64,000 nt of DNA from Scatosoma sp045660265 (GTDB taxonomy: Bacteria > Bacillota > Clostridia > Christensenellales > Borkfalkiaceae): contig JAZRDM010000033.1 in NCBI GenBank assembly GCA_045660265.1, forward strand, positions 41,617 to 105,616. Direction: 5' to 3'. This document shows, one piece after another, positions 15,494-23,921 of the stretch. The translations under genes were made by a program, and so were the position numbers. Position 1 is the stretch's first letter. Each line of letters starts with the position of its first letter. The notes under the pieces were generated by a model. The model saw nothing but the letters and a program-made list of their open reading frames with translations, searched no databases and was not told where the DNA came from.

Positions 15494-18094
15494 TTATTCT
15501 TTTTCGACAAACAGTCCTTTTTCGCCAACTTTTACCACAAGCTTGTCGCCTGTAATAAAGTTTCCGCTTAAAATCGAACGCGCTAGCATGGTTTCAAGCG
15601 CATGTTGCATATATCGTTTCAACGGACGCGCACCGTAAACAGAGTCGTAGCCTTGTTCGACAATATAGTCCACCGCTTCCTCTGTAAGCGAGAGTTGTAA
15701 CTGCTTTTCGGATAAACGTTTTTGAAGATTTTCAAGCAACAAGTACACAATTTTTTTGATTTGTGTTTTTACAAGCGGTTTGAAAAATACAATTTCGTCT
15801 AATCGGTTTAAAAATTCGGGTCGGAAAGAGGATTTTAACAGTCGATTGACTTCCTCTTTCGCCTGCGGAGAAATTTCGCCATTTTCGGTTATGCCTTCTA
15901 ATATACTTGCTGAACCAAGATTAGAAGTTAAGATGATAACGGTGTTTTTAAAATCGACAGTTCTGCCTTGGCCGTCCGTAATTCTGCCGTCGTCAAGTAC
16001 TTGCAAAAGCACGTTGAACACGTCGGGATGAGCTTTTTCTACTTCGTCAAACAAAATAACGGAATAGGGTTTTCTGCGCACCGCTTCGGTGAGCTGTCCA
16101 CCCTCGTCGTACCCTACATAGCCGGGAGGCGCGCCGATTAAACGGGATACGGAATATTTTTCCATATATTCGCTCATATCGATACGAACCATATTCTTTT
16201 CGTCGTCAAACAGCGCCTTTGCCAGCGTTTTGGCAAGCTCTGTTTTCCCTACGCCCGTCGGGCCTAAAAACAGGAAAGAACCAATAGGACGGTTGGGGTC
16301 TGCTATGCCTGCGCGCGAACGTAAAATAGCGTCGGCTACCGCTTCTACCCCTTCCTCTTGACCGATTACACGCTGATGCAATACCTCGGAAAGACGCAAT
16401 AATTTTTCTCGTTCTCCCTCTAAAAGTTTAGCAACGGGAATACCCGTCCAACGCGCTACAATTCGGGAAATTTCTTCTTCAGTTACCCTATCACGAAGCA
16501 AAGAATTTTCCGTTGAACTCAACCCTGCCCCCGTGCTTGCTTGTTTTTCACTTTCTTCTAACGCTTTTTTCAGTTCGGGAATTTTTCCGTAGCGAAGCGC
16601 GGAAGCGGACTCTAAATCATATTCTCTTTCCGCTTTTTCAAGCTTGGCGTTGGCTTGTTCTAATTCTTCGCGCAATTTTTGTACTTTGTTGATAGATGCT
16701 TTTTGCTTATCTAATTTCGCTTTCATCTCCGCATAGTTTTCGCGGTGCGAAGCAAGCTCTTTACGAATTTCTTGCAAATGCGATTTTGAAAGCGCGTCCG
16801 TTTCTTTCTGCAGCGCGTTTTCTTCGATTTCAAACTGCATGATTTTACGCGCAATTTCATCTAACTCGGTGGGCATTGATTGCATTTCCGTCTTTATCAT
16901 TGCGCACGCTTCGTCTACAAGGTCTATGGCTTTATCTGGCAAAAATCTATCCGTTACGTAGCGGTTAGACAGCGTTGCCGCAGCTATCAATGCATTGTCT
17001 TGAATTTTTACGCCGTGGTAAACCTCGTAACGCTCTTTTAATCCACGCAAGATAGAGATGGTGTCTTCTACCGTCGGCTCGCTGACGAGGACAGGTTGGA
17101 AACGGCGTTCGAGCGCGGGATCTTTTTCGATATATTTTCTATATTCGTCCAGCGTTGTTGCGCCGATACAATGCAATTCACCGCGCGCGAGCATAGGCTT
17201 TAACAAGTTGCCCGCATCCATAGCGCCGTCCGTTTTTCCCGCGCCGACAATCGTATGCAGTTCGTCAATAAATAAAATGATTTTCCCGTCGCTTTTTTTC
17301 ACTTCGGAAAGGACGGCTTTTAAACGCTCTTCAAATTCGCCGCGGAATTTTGCGCCGGCTATCAAGGCGCCGATATCCAACGAAAAAACTTTTCTTTCCT
17401 TTAAAGAATCGGGTACGTCCCCTTTCATAATGCGAATGGCTAGCCCTTCGGCGATTGCTGTTTTACCCACGCCAGCTTCACCGATTAAAACGGGATTGTT
17501 TTTCGTTTTTCTTGACAAAATGCGCACAACGTTGCGGATTTCTTCATCCCTGCCGATTACGGGATCAATTTTTTGTCGGCGGGCTTTTTCGACAAGCTCC
17601 GTACCGTATTTATTAAGCACGTCGTACGTATCTTCAGGCGTTTGGCTATCCACACGCTGATTCCCGCGCACGCTTACAAGCGCTTGCATAAATTTTTCTT
17701 GCGTGATTTGAAAATTTTTAAAAATTTTCTTTAACGTATCATCCGCCTTTTCAAGCAGCCCGTAAAAAAGATGCTCGACTGATAAATAGGAATCGCCCAT
17801 TGCCGACATTTGTTTTTCGGCGGATTCTATCCCTTCGGCAAGCTTAGCGGAAAGATATTGTTCCCCACCGCTTACTTTAGGAAATTTTGCAATTTCAGCC
17901 TGTAAATCCGCTTTCAACGCGGACATGGATACCCCTATTTTTTGTAAAAGGTTGGCTATCAAGCCTTCGTCGTCATTTGCGAGCGCATAGAATAAGTGCG
18001 CTTGCTTAATTTCTTGATTGCCGTATTCTTTGGCAACCGATTGCGCTGTTTGAAGCGCGGAAATAGATTTTTCCGTAAATTTACGCATATCCAT
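15494..18094 (-). CDS. clpB: ATP-dependent chaperone ClpB
   Basis: A disaggregase of 866 residues that rescues aggregated protein with DnaK. It has the double Clp N-domain, AAA-1 with Walker A GEAGVGKT, a long coiled-coil middle domain (about 400-525, the ClpB hallmark), and AAA-2 with GPTGVGKT followed by the C-terminal domain. No ClpP-binding loop is apparent. The start MDMRKFTEKS at 18094 matches family N-termini; a GTG at 18106 lies next to the GGAG and is less likely. No CIRCE or CtsR box was recognised upstream; only an inverted repeat GTTTAC-N8-GTAAAC at 18119-18138. Confidence 0.96.
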   Translation of the reverse strand: MDMRKFTEKSISALQTAQSVAKEYGNQEIKQAHLFYALANDDEGLIANLLQKIGVSMSALKADLQAEIAKFPKVSGGEQYLSAKLAEGIESAEKQMSAMGDSYLSVEHLFYGLLEKADDTLKKIFKNFQITQEKFMQALVSVRGNQRVDSQTPEDTYDVLNKYGTELVEKARRQKIDPVIGRDEEIRNVVRILSRKTKNNPVLIGEAGVGKTAIAEGLAIRIMKGDVPDSLKERKVFSLDIGALIAGAKFRGEFEERLKAVLSEVKKSDGKIILFIDELHTIVGAGKTDGAMDAGNLLKPMLARGELHCIGATTLDEYRKYIEKDPALERRFQPVLVSEPTVEDTISILRGLKERYEVYHGVKIQDNALIAAATLSNRYVTDRFLPDKAIDLVDEACAMIKTEMQSMPTELDEIARKIMQFEIEENALQKETDALSKSHLQEIRKELASHRENYAEMKAKLDKQKASINKVQKLREELEQANAKLEKAEREYDLESASALRYGKIPELKKALEESEKQASTGAGLSSTENSLLRDRVTEEEISRIVARWTGIPVAKLLEGEREKLLRLSEVLHQRVIGQEEGVEAVADAILRSRAGIADPNRPIGSFLFLGPTGVGKTELAKTLAKALFDDEKNMVRIDMSEYMEKYSVSRLIGAPPGYVGYDEGGQLTEAVRRKPYSVILFDEVEKAHPDVFNVLLQVLDDGRITDGQGRTVDFKNTVIILTSNLGSASILEGITENGEISPQAKEEVNRLLKSSFRPEFLNRLDEIVFFKPLVKTQIKKIVYLLLENLQKRLSEKQLQLSLTEEAVDYIVEQGYDSVYGARPLKRYMQHALETMLARSILSGNFITGDKLVVKVGEKGLFVEKE

Positions 18095-18160
18095 ACTTTT
18101 ATACACTCCTTTTAGATTGTTTACATTTATTAGTAAACCTTTTTTACGGTTTTTAAACGA

Positions 18161-18185
18161 AAAACAGACCCAGACGGTCTGTTTT
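18161..18185. terminator. Terminator after cardiolipin synthase
   Basis: AAAACAGACC (18161-18170) pairs with GGTCTGTTTT (18176-18185), immediately after the TAG stop at 18188. A T-rich run follows on the minus strand. Confidence 0.85.
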
Positions 18186-18187
18186 TG

Positions 18188-19756
18188 CTAAATGAGCGTT
18201 TCAAAAATCCGTAAAATATTATCGATAAATCTTCCAAAAAGCGTGCGCTTTGGATAGCCCTTTTCACAAAGCTTACTAACCGCAAACGTGTTTTCGCAAT
18301 CCTTTTTTAATGCCATCAACGCGTTTTTATCCGTAAAATATACCGCATTTTCAAAATGCAGATATAAGCTTCGATAATCGAGATTGATACTGCCCACCAC
18401 CGCACGCTCGTCGTCGCACAACATACTTTTTGCGTGAAGAAAGCCGGGGGAATATTCGTAAATAGTTACTCCTGCCTCTAACAAGGGGAGATAATTCGCA
18501 CGGGTTAGGCGGTACACGGTTTTTTTATCGGGGATACCCGGCGTAACAAGACGCACGTCAACCCCGCGACGAGCCGCATCCATCAATGCCGTACGCATAA
18601 AATCGTCTAAAATAAGATAGGGCGTAAAAATATATACATACCTTTGTGCGCGTTGAATGATATCACGATACACCGTTTCCCCTACGCTGATTTTATCCAA
18701 CGGCGAATCGTCGTACGGTTGAATAATTGCATTATTTTGGCAACGTTTCACACTATTTGATAAATATGGCGTGATTTCCTCGCTTGTGTTTTTAAAGGTA
18801 TTCCAGCACGCAAAAAACATAGCCGTAAACGTTTGCACCGCATCTCCCGTAATTTTTACACCCGTATCTTTCCAGTGTCCAAAACGAATTTTTTCACCGA
18901 TATATTCGTCCGCAAGATTTAGCCCGCCCGTAAAGGCAATTTCGCCGTCCACCACCAATATTTTCCTATGGTCGCGGTGATTGATGCGTATGGATAAAAT
19001 GGGGATCACTTTGTTAAAAGCTCGGCATTGGATATTGGGGTGCAAGCTTTCCATATATTTATCATAATCGGGCGGTAAACATAAAATACTGCCAAAATCG
19101 TCGTAAATCATACGGATTTGTACCCCTTGCTCCGCTTTTTCAAGCAGGATTTTTAGAATTTCTTTCCAAAGCTTTCCGCCCGATACGATAAAATATTCTA
19201 ACAAAATAAATTTTTTGGCGTTTTTCAGCGCCGTGAGCATTTCCCCGAATAATTCTTCTCCCTCGCTGTAATAGACAACCTCTCCGTCTGCATAAGCTGG
19301 ATAACCCGCTTGCGTTTGTAGATACGCACTAATTGTACCTGCCTGCGTCGATATATTTTTGCTGTCAAATAGGCAAGGGTATATTTTCTTTTTAGTCTGT
19401 TGTATTTTTTCGTTTAAACGTTTCATTGGCCTGCCCTCGCCATATATGAGGTAAAGCACTCCGCCTACAAGCGGTGCAACCAAAATGAGTATCATCCAGC
19501 TTAAACGAGTAGACGGATTTTGATGCCGATTGATTAAATGAAAAAATGTAAGTACCGTGATCAGCATAAAAACTGCCCGTAATACCTGCCCGATTTGCTT
19601 AGAAGCGCTAAAAAGCATAAAAAGATACAGGCCGATTTGAATAGTCCCCAACACCGCGCATACAAAAAAACGGTTGTAAATGAGCATTTTATAACTTCTA
19701 TCGTTTTCCACCGTCCTTTCTATCCATTCTTTCTTTTTTCGACTTAATTTCTTCAT
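18188..19756 (-). CDS. cls: Cardiolipin synthase (phospholipase D type)
   Basis: A 522-residue membrane enzyme that joins two phosphatidylglycerols into cardiolipin. It has two N-terminal helices (about 29-75), a short third near 85-105, then two PLD domains with HKD motifs: HRDHRKILVVDG (about 255-266) and LHAKSMLCDDE (about 435-445). Length is normal for Gram-positive Cls. It is the only gene in this window that ends in TAG. The same frame stays open through the terminator into clpB, so this TAG must be read as stop. Confidence 0.93.
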   Translation of the reverse strand: MKKLSRKKKEWIERTVENDRSYKMLIYNRFFVCAVLGTIQIGLYLFMLFSASKQIGQVLRAVFMLITVLTFFHLINRHQNPSTRLSWMILILVAPLVGGVLYLIYGEGRPMKRLNEKIQQTKKKIYPCLFDSKNISTQAGTISAYLQTQAGYPAYADGEVVYYSEGEELFGEMLTALKNAKKFILLEYFIVSGGKLWKEILKILLEKAEQGVQIRMIYDDFGSILCLPPDYDKYMESLHPNIQCRAFNKVIPILSIRINHRDHRKILVVDGEIAFTGGLNLADEYIGEKIRFGHWKDTGVKITGDAVQTFTAMFFACWNTFKNTSEEITPYLSNSVKRCQNNAIIQPYDDSPLDKISVGETVYRDIIQRAQRYVYIFTPYLILDDFMRTALMDAARRGVDVRLVTPGIPDKKTVYRLTRANYLPLLEAGVTIYEYSPGFLHAKSMLCDDERAVVGSINLDYRSLYLHFENAVYFTDKNALMALKKDCENTFAVSKLCEKGYPKRTLFGRFIDNILRIFETLI

Positions 19757-19924
19757 ATTCCTCCCCCTTGTTGCATCTACTATACCGAGGAAATATTTTC
19801 CCTTATATTATTATAATAATGTAAAAAAGAAAGGATTATTTTGTTATGATATTGTCAAAATTTGGCAAAAATGGAACATTTTAAAAATTTTTTCAATTTT
19901 TTAAAAATTTTTTAAAAAAAAGTA

Positions 19925-19953
19925 TTGACAAATGCATTTTTTTATACTATACT
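19925..19953 (+). promoter_or_regulatory. Promoter of the rubrerythrin gene
   Basis: TTGACA (19925-19930), 17 bases, TATACT (19948-19953); an overlapping TATAAT sits at 19953-19958. The 250-base gap 19757-20005 is otherwise very A/T rich, with no other feature recognised. No PerR box could be assigned with confidence. Confidence 0.7.
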
Positions 19954-20005
19954 ATAATCACTAATAAAACTTAGTCCTATTAAGAAATAAAAAAGAGGTA
20001 ATGAA

Positions 20006-20647
20006 ATGAAAAAATTTGTATGTAAAATTTGCGGTTATATCCACGTAGGCGAAAGCGCACCTGAAGCTTGCCCCAAGTGCAGACAAGTAGGTGTATTTGA
20101 AGAAGTAAATCCTTTGAAGGGTACGAAGACGGAAGCAAACTTGCAAGAAGCTTTTGCTGGCGAATCGCAAGCAAGAAATAAGTACACCTATTTTGCTAGC
20201 AAGGCAAGAAAGGAAGGCTTTGTTCAAATTGCAGCAATCTTTGAAGAAACGGCAAAGAACGAACAAGAACACGCTAAAATTTGGTATAAGCTTTTACACG
20301 GCGGCGCAATCGGCTCGACGGCTGAAAATCTTTTAGACGCTGCTAACGGTGAAAACTACGAATGGACGGATATGTACGCAGGTTTTGCTAAAACTGCTAG
20401 AGAAGAAGGTTTCGACGAAATCGCTACCCTTTTCGAAGGTGTTGCTGCTATCGAAAAAGAACACGAAGAAAGATACAAGAAGCTCCTTGCTAACGTTAAG
20501 GGTGATTTGGTATTCTCGAAAGAAGGCGACGCTGTATGGCAATGCTCGAACTGCGGTCATATCGTAGTTGGCAAGAAAGCCCCCGATACCTGCCCTATCT
20601 GCAACCATCCTCAAGCTTATTTCCAAGTAAGAGCAGAAAATTACTAA
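20006..20647 (+). CDS. rbr: Rubrerythrin with rubredoxin domains at both ends
   Basis: A 213-residue non-haem iron peroxidase, probably used for H2O2 detoxification in an anaerobe. Residues 1-35 are a rubredoxin-like knuckle (Cys6, Cys9, Cys22, Cys25). Residues about 44-165 are the ferritin-like four-helix diiron domain (GESQARNKY, EETAKNEQEHA, EGVAAIEKEHE). Residues 177-213 are a second rubredoxin domain (Cys180, Cys183, Cys196, Cys199). Classical rubrerythrin has only the C-terminal one and reverse rubrerythrin only the N-terminal one. An AGAGGTAATGAA start context and its own promoter and terminator indicate a single-gene unit. Confidence 0.94.
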   Translation: MKKFVCKICGYIHVGESAPEACPKCRQVGVFEEVNPLKGTKTEANLQEAFAGESQARNKYTYFASKARKEGFVQIAAIFEETAKNEQEHAKIWYKLLHGGAIGSTAENLLDAANGENYEWTDMYAGFAKTAREEGFDEIATLFEGVAAIEKEHEERYKKLLANVKGDLVFSKEGDAVWQCSNCGHIVVGKKAPDTCPICNHPQAYFQVRAENY

Positions 20648-20713
20648 TATAACAGCATCAGAGTAGCGTCGTTTGACGCGCCCTCTCCCTATTTTTCACA
20701 CATCTCTATAAAT

Positions 20714-20741
20714 AAAACCCGACGGATGCCCGTCGGGTTTT
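20714..20741. terminator. Terminator between rubrerythrin and the large lipoprotein
   Basis: AAAACCCGACGG (20714-20725) pairs with CCGTCGGGTTTT (20730-20741), with T-rich sequence following on the plus strand and A-rich sequence preceding it. It can end both convergent transcripts. Confidence 0.9.
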
Positions 20742-20759
20742 TCGTTTTATTCTTTTTGA

Positions 20760-23369
20760 TTAAGAATTGAAGTTTAATTGATTTAATATTTTTCCGTCTT
20801 CCGTGTATACGGCAAGAACGCAGCCACGCCAGTAATTTTTGTTATTCCAGTTACATGCAGCGACTTCAATGGTAACTTCTTGACCTTTAAAGTCATTTAA
20901 CCAGCTATATTGTTGTCCGTTGCAGTAGAAATTGAAATAGTTGCCGTCAGCGTCTTGAATACTAGGTTGAGCATTATTCACTTCCGGTACATACAACGTA
21001 CCCGTTACAATGAATACCGTCGTCGAATAGTCCACTGTATAATCTAATCCGTATAAGTCAGCCACCGTTTTTCCCGTTACGAATTTTTCCGTCGAGTATT
21101 CGTGGTTACCAAAGTTATTTTGAAGAATTTCTGCATTTACGATACAGGTTTGACCTGCTTTTTCGGATGTGTCGTCGTTGATATAACGTTCACGCATACC
21201 TTTTATAATGACTTCATGACCAATAGCAAGACCTGCAAAGGCTTCCTCTGCATTTGCTACCTTTACAGCAATCATGCTACCGTCTTCACCAAAGAGATAG
21301 AAGCCTTTTTGGTTTACAAGGGAAGGACCTACGATACCCTTTACAACAATATTTTCTGTATCGGGCGCAGTTGCGATTGCTTCCGCTACCGTAATAGACG
21401 GAATTTCTACTTGTTGAACGTAAGAAATCACCTTCGTTTCGCTATGCTCAACACCGTTATATGCCCCCGTAATCGTAATCGTTACCTCACCGTATTCGCT
21501 GCCGCAGTGCATTTTCGTTACGCCTTCTACCGTTTCAAAATAGATAATATCTTCGTCAGAAGAGGTGTAAGTAATCGTTGCGTTTTCAAAACCGAGTAAT
21601 GCGGAAGAAACGCTGGTGGTAACTTCTAATGCGGGATCTGCAACGTATTGACTGTCGAATTGGTCGATACCATAATATTCTACAACAAACTTGGGCGCAT
21701 CATTTAAATCGAATTGATAGCCGTTATCTTCGATATCGATTACGGAGAATCTCCATACGCAAGAAGAAGATGTACTCTTCGCGTTGATAACGGAAAGATA
21801 TACCGTACAAATCTTATTGTCGTATGCTTTCATCCAATCCAAATCGTTACCATTGCATTGCGTATATACGTAGCTGCCCGTCGTTTCGTCTAAATCGTTG
21901 AGATAGTAGTTGACAAAGTCTGCACCTTGCCTTTCTTTCACAAGCGCCGTTACTTTATAAAGCGTCGTTGTGATATTTTCCGTAACGGGCGTTTGCATAA
22001 TTTCTTTAATCGTCGTTTCTTGAATCCACGTCTTATCATATTCGGTTTCTTCGCCGTCGTTTTCAAGCAACCACGCGTTTTGGATTTGGTTACAGCCATC
22101 ATAACCGAATTTTGCCGCACTTGTCATTTCCGTATCCAAAATCCAATGCGTTTTTTCGCCAAGAACGGTGATGGTATTTCCCTTTTCAACGAGCGCTGCA
22201 AGGTCTCTGTCGTAAATATAAATGGAGTTGGTATTGTCCACAAGGTATACGCCGTTGGGAACCATACCGCTTGCATACGTAATTTGTGCAACCACGCCTG
22301 ATACTTTTACAAGTTCGCCATCTGCTTTTTCTCTTGCTTGCGCAATCGTCATTTCGGTATAGTTGCTTTCGTCTAATTCACCTTCTTTAAACGCGATTAA
22401 ACGAGCGTTTTTAACTTCCGCTTCTTCACCAAAAGCGTGCAAGGTACAAGAAAGCAATACTTCTGCGCCCTTCAACGGCTTTTCCGTCATTGCCGCATAG
22501 CCGATTTCGCCGTCTGCACTGTACGTGCCATATACCGAAATACTGCCTGTTGCATCCGAAATTACCATTTGTCCGTATTGTGCATTGCTTATGCTGTCAA
22601 TCGTTGCGTGAATATAATATCTTTCTTCCGTCGGCTTTTCCCCTGCGTACGCGCAAATTTCCTTTGCCATTTCAATAGAAATCACTTGATAGCCTTCTGC
22701 AATACCCGTACCAGCTGTCGTCGTAACTTTTAAAGGTTCTCTTTCTCCTTTTATAAAGCTAACGAGCGTAGGTTTATCAAATTCAATCGTGTTTTTATAG
22801 TTTTTAATCGTACCACTAACGGTGATGAAATCGCCTACGGCTAATTCGTCCGCATCAGCCCCCTTGAGCCAGTAGCAATACATAGGATATTCGTCATAGC
22901 CTTGCACAACGAAGGTAAGGCATGCTTCGTCCGGACCAGTTTCTTTAACGTTGATAATTTTACCCGCCAACGTGTGCTTACCGCTCATTGTCATACCGGT
23001 TGTAAGCGCATAAGCCTCTTCCAAAATTGCGCCCATAGCCGCAAGCTCGGCATCCGTCAAACCGCCGTCGTTGGTTTTGCCTTCATCTTCGCCATTATCG
23101 CCGTTGCCGCCATCTTCGGTGTTATCACCGCTATTATTGCTGTCGTCGCCTTCGGTGTTGCTGCCATCTTCGGTGTTATCACCGCCGTTATTGCTGTCGT
23201 CGCCGTCGGTGTTATCGCTACTGCCATTACTGTCGTTAGAAGCAGTGTCGCTAGTGGGATTCGACGAGCTGTCGTTGCCGCTTGTGCTGTCAGCTACGTT
23301 ACATGCCGCAACGCCAAGCGATAAGCTAAGCGCCATCAACAACGTAAGAATTCCTTTTAATTTCTTCAT
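20760..23369 (-). CDS. Large multidomain surface lipoprotein (OB-fold-like repeats, Ig-like domain)
   Basis: An 869-residue secreted protein. The start MKKLKGILTL at 23369 has AAAGGAG upstream; the in-frame extension to 23528 is not a signal peptide. The lipobox ends in Cys23. Residues about 30-105 are a low-complexity Asp/Asn/Gly/Ser linker containing two 18-residue repeats. The rest looks like several OB-fold modules (for example AGKIINVKE, VSGTIKNYKN, VKGIVGPSLVNQKG, VTGTLYVPE) with a bacterial Ig-like module (ITYTSSDEDIIYF) between them. Such OB-fold/Ig surface proteins are common in gut bacteria, with unknown ligands. Monocistronic. Confidence 0.8.
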   Translation of the reverse strand: MKKLKGILTLLMALSLSLGVAACNVADSTSGNDSSSNPTSDTASNDSNGSSDNTDGDDSNNGGDNTEDGSNTEGDDSNNSGDNTEDGGNGDNGEDEGKTNDGGLTDAELAAMGAILEEAYALTTGMTMSGKHTLAGKIINVKETGPDEACLTFVVQGYDEYPMYCYWLKGADADELAVGDFITVSGTIKNYKNTIEFDKPTLVSFIKGEREPLKVTTTAGTGIAEGYQVISIEMAKEICAYAGEKPTEERYYIHATIDSISNAQYGQMVISDATGSISVYGTYSADGEIGYAAMTEKPLKGAEVLLSCTLHAFGEEAEVKNARLIAFKEGELDESNYTEMTIAQAREKADGELVKVSGVVAQITYASGMVPNGVYLVDNTNSIYIYDRDLAALVEKGNTITVLGEKTHWILDTEMTSAAKFGYDGCNQIQNAWLLENDGEETEYDKTWIQETTIKEIMQTPVTENITTTLYKVTALVKERQGADFVNYYLNDLDETTGSYVYTQCNGNDLDWMKAYDNKICTVYLSVINAKSTSSSCVWRFSVIDIEDNGYQFDLNDAPKFVVEYYGIDQFDSQYVADPALEVTTSVSSALLGFENATITYTSSDEDIIYFETVEGVTKMHCGSEYGEVTITITGAYNGVEHSETKVISYVQQVEIPSITVAEAIATAPDTENIVVKGIVGPSLVNQKGFYLFGEDGSMIAVKVANAEEAFAGLAIGHEVIIKGMRERYINDDTSEKAGQTCIVNAEILQNNFGNHEYSTEKFVTGKTVADLYGLDYTVDYSTTVFIVTGTLYVPEVNNAQPSIQDADGNYFNFYCNGQQYSWLNDFKGQEVTIEVAACNWNNKNYWRGCVLAVYTEDGKILNQLNFNS
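23109..23216. repeat. Two tandem 54-bp repeats inside the lipoprotein linker
   Basis: Units 23109-23162 and 23163-23216 agree at 48 of 54 bases and encode 18-residue acidic Asp/Asn/Gly repeats. They are coding repeats (likely slippage-prone), not CRISPR. Confidence 0.8.
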
Positions 23370-23454
23370 ATATTGTCTCCTTTGGTAAGATATTTTTAGT
23401 ATAATACTTTCTATTAAAAAAGTAAACCATATGAACAATAAAAAAAAATAAAAA

Positions 23455-23478
23455 CAATCCCTTAATTTTTTTGGATTG
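23455..23478 (-). terminator. Terminator of the hisS-trxA transcript
   Basis: CAATCC (23455-23460) and GGATTG (23473-23478) form a stem; on the minus strand a long T-rich run (23454-23440) follows. It lies in the gap 23370-23560 between trxA and the lipoprotein gene. Confidence 0.6.
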
Positions 23479-23519
23479 CTTTTATTTCTGCCAAGTGCAG
23501 TAGACTTTATATACAATCG

Positions 23520-23545
23520 CCGCCGCAAGCAGATACTTACGGCGG
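23520..23545. terminator. GC-rich hairpin just after trxA
   Basis: CCGCCGCAAG (23520-23529) pairs with CTTACGGCGG (23536-23545), with one G-T wobble. It lacks an immediate U-run, so it is probably a 3'-end stabilising hairpin ahead of the terminator at 23455-23478. Confidence 0.55.
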
Positions 23546-23560
23546 AAAATTTTTATATTG

Positions 23561-23878
23561 TTACATATTCTTTTGCACAAATGCGTCTAACATTGCAGGG
23601 GGCACAAAGCCTAAGCTGTTATCCGCTGCGCTACCCTTTTTAAAAGCGATTACGTTGGGGATAGACATAATGCCGTGCTTGATTGCCGCTTGTTCATTTT
23701 CGTCAATATCCATCTTTACAAAAACCGCTTTATCCGCGTATTTTTCTGATAATTCTTCATACACAGGCGCAAGCATTCTGCAAGGACCGCACCACGCTGC
23801 CCAAAAATCGCAAAAGACTGTTTTATCCGAAGAGGCAAGTAATTCGTCTAACTCTTTGCCCGTTACGTGCTTTACCAT
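23561..23878 (-). CDS. trxA: Thioredoxin
   Basis: A 105-residue thioredoxin with active site WCGPC (about residues 28-32) in FWAAWCGPCRMLAP, and the conserved cis-Pro (MSIPNV). It reduces protein disulfides. The start MVKHVTGKEL at 23878 is set by GGAGGAAAAACAAT upstream; the longer frame to 23995 runs back into hisS. It is the last gene of the long comM-to-hisS run. The spacing from hisS is 43 bases. Confidence 0.95.
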   Translation of the reverse strand: MVKHVTGKELDELLASSDKTVFCDFWAAWCGPCRMLAPVYEELSEKYADKAVFVKMDIDENEQAAIKHGIMSIPNVIAFKKGSAADNSLGFVPPAMLDAFVQKNM

Positions 23879-23921
23879 ATTGTTTTTCCTCCTATATTCG
23901 TTATCCTTATGAGTATTCGTA

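Noticed and set aside
17058..17660. A 200-codon open frame opposite clpB
   Set aside because: Antisense shadow of a conserved AAA+ domain; low-complexity Ser/Pro/Ile translation and no start signals.
18107..18160. CIRCE or CtsR operator upstream of clpB
   Set aside because: Only a GTTTAC-N8-GTAAAC inverted repeat was found (18119-18138); it matches neither consensus.
23109..23216. Tandem repeats as a possible CRISPR array
   Set aside because: The repeats are adjacent without spacers and in frame with the lipoprotein linker.
23379..23528. N-terminal extension of the large lipoprotein
   Set aside because: The longer frame lacks a start signal, overlaps terminators, and the lipoprotein signal peptide begins at 23369.
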